Below, one piece after another: positions 6,117 to 7,414 of a stretch of DNA of 7,414 nt. Made by a program: the position numbers and the translations under genes. The DNA is from Porticoccaceae bacterium (GTDB taxonomy: Bacteria; Pseudomonadota; Gammaproteobacteria; Pseudomonadales; Porticoccaceae). The DNA is taken from contig JAHRWI010000225.1 in NCBI GenBank assembly GCA_019090225.1, positions 1 to 7,414 of the forward strand, given 5' to 3'. Numbering within the stretch: position 1 is the first letter of the stretch; each line of letters begins with the position of its first letter. The notes beneath the pieces are model-generated. The model was not told the origin of the DNA. It worked only from the letters and a program-made list of their open reading frames with translations, and did no database searches.

Positions 6117-6144
6117 CCTGAATCCTGAATCCTGAATCCTGAAC
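6117..6144. repeat. 7-base tandem repeat, four units
   Basis: CCTGAAT is repeated three times perfectly (6117-6137), followed by a fourth unit CCTGAAC (6138-6144). It lies between the stop of the methyltransferase and the start of the ABM gene. A seven-base unit outside any gene could vary in copy number by replication slippage and change the spacing of nearby elements. Confidence 0.95.
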
Positions 6145-6199
6145 TCAGCCCCTATACCGATTCAGCAAAACAGCTAAACCGGGAGGGCAAGCAGAGGAA

Positions 6200-6820
6200 C
6201 TAAGCAATTTCCGCTACACCCCAATAATTGTAGGCAAATAATTTCGGGGTTGATGGCAGATACATGGCATCCAGATCTTTCAGATCAAAACCGGTTTCCG
6301 TCAATAGTTTCGGTATCGGTCGGTGCAGATTGCAACCGCCGGCAAATTTCTTCCACAGGGGGTTGATACGCTTTTGCCACTTGAGCACGCCTGCATCCGG
6401 GGCCTCACCATGCTCGGTAAATATCAGTTTGCCACCTGGTTTTAGCACCCGGCGCATTTGCTCTAACGCCGTATGCCAATCTGGGATCGTGCAAAGCGTG
6501 TAAGTCAGCAGCACCGTATCAACACTGTCGTCTTCCAGCGGTATTTCTTCTCCGGGCAAATCAATTAGTTTCACATCGAGATCCGACTTTTCAATATTGG
6601 GCGCAGCTTTATCCCGCATCGCCTCCGATGGCTCCAGGCCCCAGATAAACTCCACCTTGTCACGGTCGTAGTAGGGCAGGTTAAGGGCCGAACCCATACC
6701 CACTTCCAGGACTCGACCCTCACATTGAGGTACGACCTTTTTACGCTGATAAAGAATTGGTTTGGTGCCACAGGCGCAGTTAATAAAGGGCGCTAAAAAA
6801 TACTTGTCATATAATCCCAT
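6200..6820 (-). CDS. Class I SAM-dependent methyltransferase, METTL7/UbiE-like
   Basis: This 206-residue cytoplasmic protein has a Rossmann-fold methyltransferase domain. It opens with a CACGTKPILYQRKKVVPQ segment (15-32). Motif I, VLEVGMGSALNL (37-48), binds S-adenosylmethionine, and GLEPSEAM (61-68) carries the acidic residue expected at the end of strand 2. Then come D101-TVLLTYTLCTIPD (motif IV region, 101-114) and RVLKPGGKLIFTEHG (124-138). A C-terminal WQKRINPLWKKFAGGCNLHRPI (148-169) and MYLPSTPK are shared with a group often named UbiE/COQ5-like or METTL7-like. The group's substrates are poorly known (lipid, quinone or thiol), so none is assigned. The start ATG at 6820 has a near-perfect GGAGG (plus strand CCTCC, 6828-6832) at seven bases, implying good translation. 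It is transcribed divergently from ilvD. Confidence 0.9.
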   Translation of the reverse strand: MGLYDKYFLAPFINCACGTKPILYQRKKVVPQCEGRVLEVGMGSALNLPYYDRDKVEFIWGLEPSEAMRDKAAPNIEKSDLDVKLIDLPGEEIPLEDDSVDTVLLTYTLCTIPDWHTALEQMRRVLKPGGKLIFTEHGEAPDAGVLKWQKRINPLWKKFAGGCNLHRPIPKLLTETGFDLKDLDAMYLPSTPKLFAYNYWGVAEIA

Positions 6821-6942
6821 AACAGGACCTCCCTATATGCATTAATTTTAATATTCTGCCATCTTACCCAAGTCTAGTGAATCCAGCAAAGACCGGCGAT
6901 TGATACCCAGCCAGAGAATAGGCAACGATAGTTAATGATAGG

Positions 6943-6994
6943 CAGACGCTGTTTCAGCATCGCTTACAGGTCTGGTATTCTAGGCGTCTTTTTT
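6943..6994 (+). promoter_or_regulatory. Candidate terminator/antiterminator structure in the ilvD leader
   Basis: AGACGC (6944-6949) can pair with GCGTCT (6984-6989), which runs into a T6 tract (6989-6994), as in an intrinsic terminator, though with a long 34-base loop. The same left arm can instead pair as CAGAC (6943-6947) with GTCTG (6970-6974), stacked on an inner GCTG-TTT-CAGC hairpin (6948-6958). The two folds exclude each other. Whether the region is transcribed depends on where the ilvD promoter lies. Confidence 0.3.
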
Positions 6995-7001
6995 AACCGT
7001 G

Positions 7002-7028
7002 CGCTGCCTCGTCTTCTGCGATGCAGCG
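7002..7028 (+). repeat. Hairpin in the ilvD upstream region
   Basis: CGCTGC (7002-7007) pairs with GCAGCG (7023-7028) across a 15-base loop, with a possible extra G-U pair outside. It ends 42 bases before the ilvD ATG and could shape the leader RNA. No T run follows, so it is not a terminator. Confidence 0.35.
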
Positions 7029-7070
7029 TTGACAAAAAACAAATAACCTGACGACACAAGGGCTAAAGAC

Positions 7071-7414
7071 ATGCCAACCTACCGATCCCACACCACCACC
7101 AAAGGCCGTAACATGGCGGGCGCTCGCTCACTATGGCGCGCCACCGGCATGAAAGATGACGACTTTGACAAGCCTATTATCGCCGTTGCCAACTCCTTCA
7201 CCCAGTTTGTGCCGGGCCATGTGCATTTGAAAGACATGGGCCAACTGGTAATTGGCGAGATTGAAAAAGCCGGTGGTGTCGGTAAAGAATTCAACACCAT
7301 CGCCGTCGATGATGGCATCGCCATGGGTCACGACGGCATGCTCTACTCCCTGCCCTCGCGAGACATTATTGCCGACTCCGTTGAATACATGGTCAACGCC
7401 CACTGCGCCGACGC
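7071..7414 (+). CDS. ilvD: Dihydroxy-acid dehydratase, 5' part
   Basis: IlvD dehydrates 2,3-dihydroxy-isovalerate and 2,3-dihydroxy-3-methylvalerate to the keto acids that precede valine/leucine and isoleucine. It is a cytoplasmic iron-sulfur enzyme. Only the first 114 of roughly 610 codons are present; the gene runs off the right edge. The N-terminus matches the proteobacterial form: PTYRSHTTTKGRNMAGARSL, then IIAVANSFTQFVPGHVHL (36-53), FNTIAVDDGIAMGHDGMLYS (74-93) with the metal-binding Asp region at 80-81, and SRDIIADSVEYMVNAHCAD (96-114). The conserved Cys of NAHCAD is C112; the main cluster-binding cysteines lie beyond the edge. A fair AAGGG (7058-7062) sits eight bases before the ATG. 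It is divergent from the methyltransferase gene. Confidence 0.97.
   Translation, partial: MPTYRSHTTTKGRNMAGARSLWRATGMKDDDFDKPIIAVANSFTQFVPGHVHLKDMGQLVIGEIEKAGGVGKEFNTIAVDDGIAMGHDGMLYSLPSRDIIADSVEYMVNAHCAD

Larger units (their letters stand above)
6821..7070. other. Divergent intergenic spacer, methyltransferase / ilvD
   Basis: These 250 bases must hold promoters for both outward genes. For the methyltransferase, a minus-strand TAAAAT (plus 6845-6850) is a fair -10 but its -35 is poor. For ilvD, an extended -10-like TGGTATTCT lies at 6973-6981. A perfect TTGACA at 7029-7034 lacks a -10 at 15-18 bases. The plus strand can fold into competing stems, listed separately. No RNA gene or credible small protein was recognised. 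Confidence 0.5.

Noticed and set aside
7029..7034. Perfect TTGACA as the ilvD -35 element
   Set aside because: No acceptable -10 lies 15-18 bases downstream (the bases there are around CGACAC), and transcription would start almost at the ATG.
6935..7051. 38-codon frame upstream of ilvD as a branched-chain attenuator peptide
   Set aside because: Ile/Leu/Val codons are scattered without a run, and no Shine-Dalgarno sequence precedes the ATG. Mentioned only as part of the leader finding.
7079..7403. Minus-strand frames of 81 and 90 codons at the right end
   Set aside because: They are antisense to the highly conserved N-terminus of ilvD.

Overview
The window looks like a core chromosomal segment from a gammaproteobacterium, perhaps marine and related to the Pseudomonas/Cellvibrio side of the class. 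This placement is an inference from protein character: a two-domain ArgA, an M20-type ArgE, a GlnE-type adenylyltransferase and a proteobacterial IlvD. Base composition looks close to 50% GC. I see no transposase, phage gene, tRNA, rRNA, CRISPR array or toxin-antitoxin pair. Every substantial gene belongs to a recognisable family.

Layout, left to right. Bases 1-1601 (minus) hold the first 533 codons of glnE, the bifunctional adenylyltransferase of glutamine synthetase; the gene runs off the left edge. A 299-base divergent spacer follows, then a plus-strand four-helix di-heme cytochrome b561-type membrane protein (1901-2689, GTG start). Next come argE (2923-4062) and argA (4241-5548), both plus strand, separated by 178 bases that carry overlapping inverted repeats, an extended -10 promoter and a duplicated start-codon context. 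A strong bidirectional terminator at 5636-5668 separates argA from two minus-strand genes that converge on it: a small antibiotic-biosynthesis-monooxygenase-fold protein (5733-6023) and a METTL7/UbiE-like SAM methyltransferase (6200-6820). The right end (7071-7414, plus) is the first 114 codons of ilvD, preceded by a 250-base divergent spacer with competing hairpins.

Function. Three of the genes centre on glutamate and nitrogen. GlnE tunes glutamine synthetase. ArgA makes N-acetylglutamate from glutamate and acetyl-CoA. ArgE removes the acetyl group from N-acetylornithine, so the pair brackets the linear ornithine branch of arginine synthesis. IlvD adds branched-chain amino acid synthesis. 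The cytochrome, monooxygenase-fold protein and methyltransferase have no obvious functional tie to these or to each other.

I did not find a convincing new biological system. The signals most worth a second look are non-coding: the argE-argA spacer (mutually exclusive stems over a promoter, plus a duplicated start region with an in-frame stop), the ilvD leader (stems arranged like an antiterminator and terminator), and a four-unit 7-base tandem repeat at 6117-6144.
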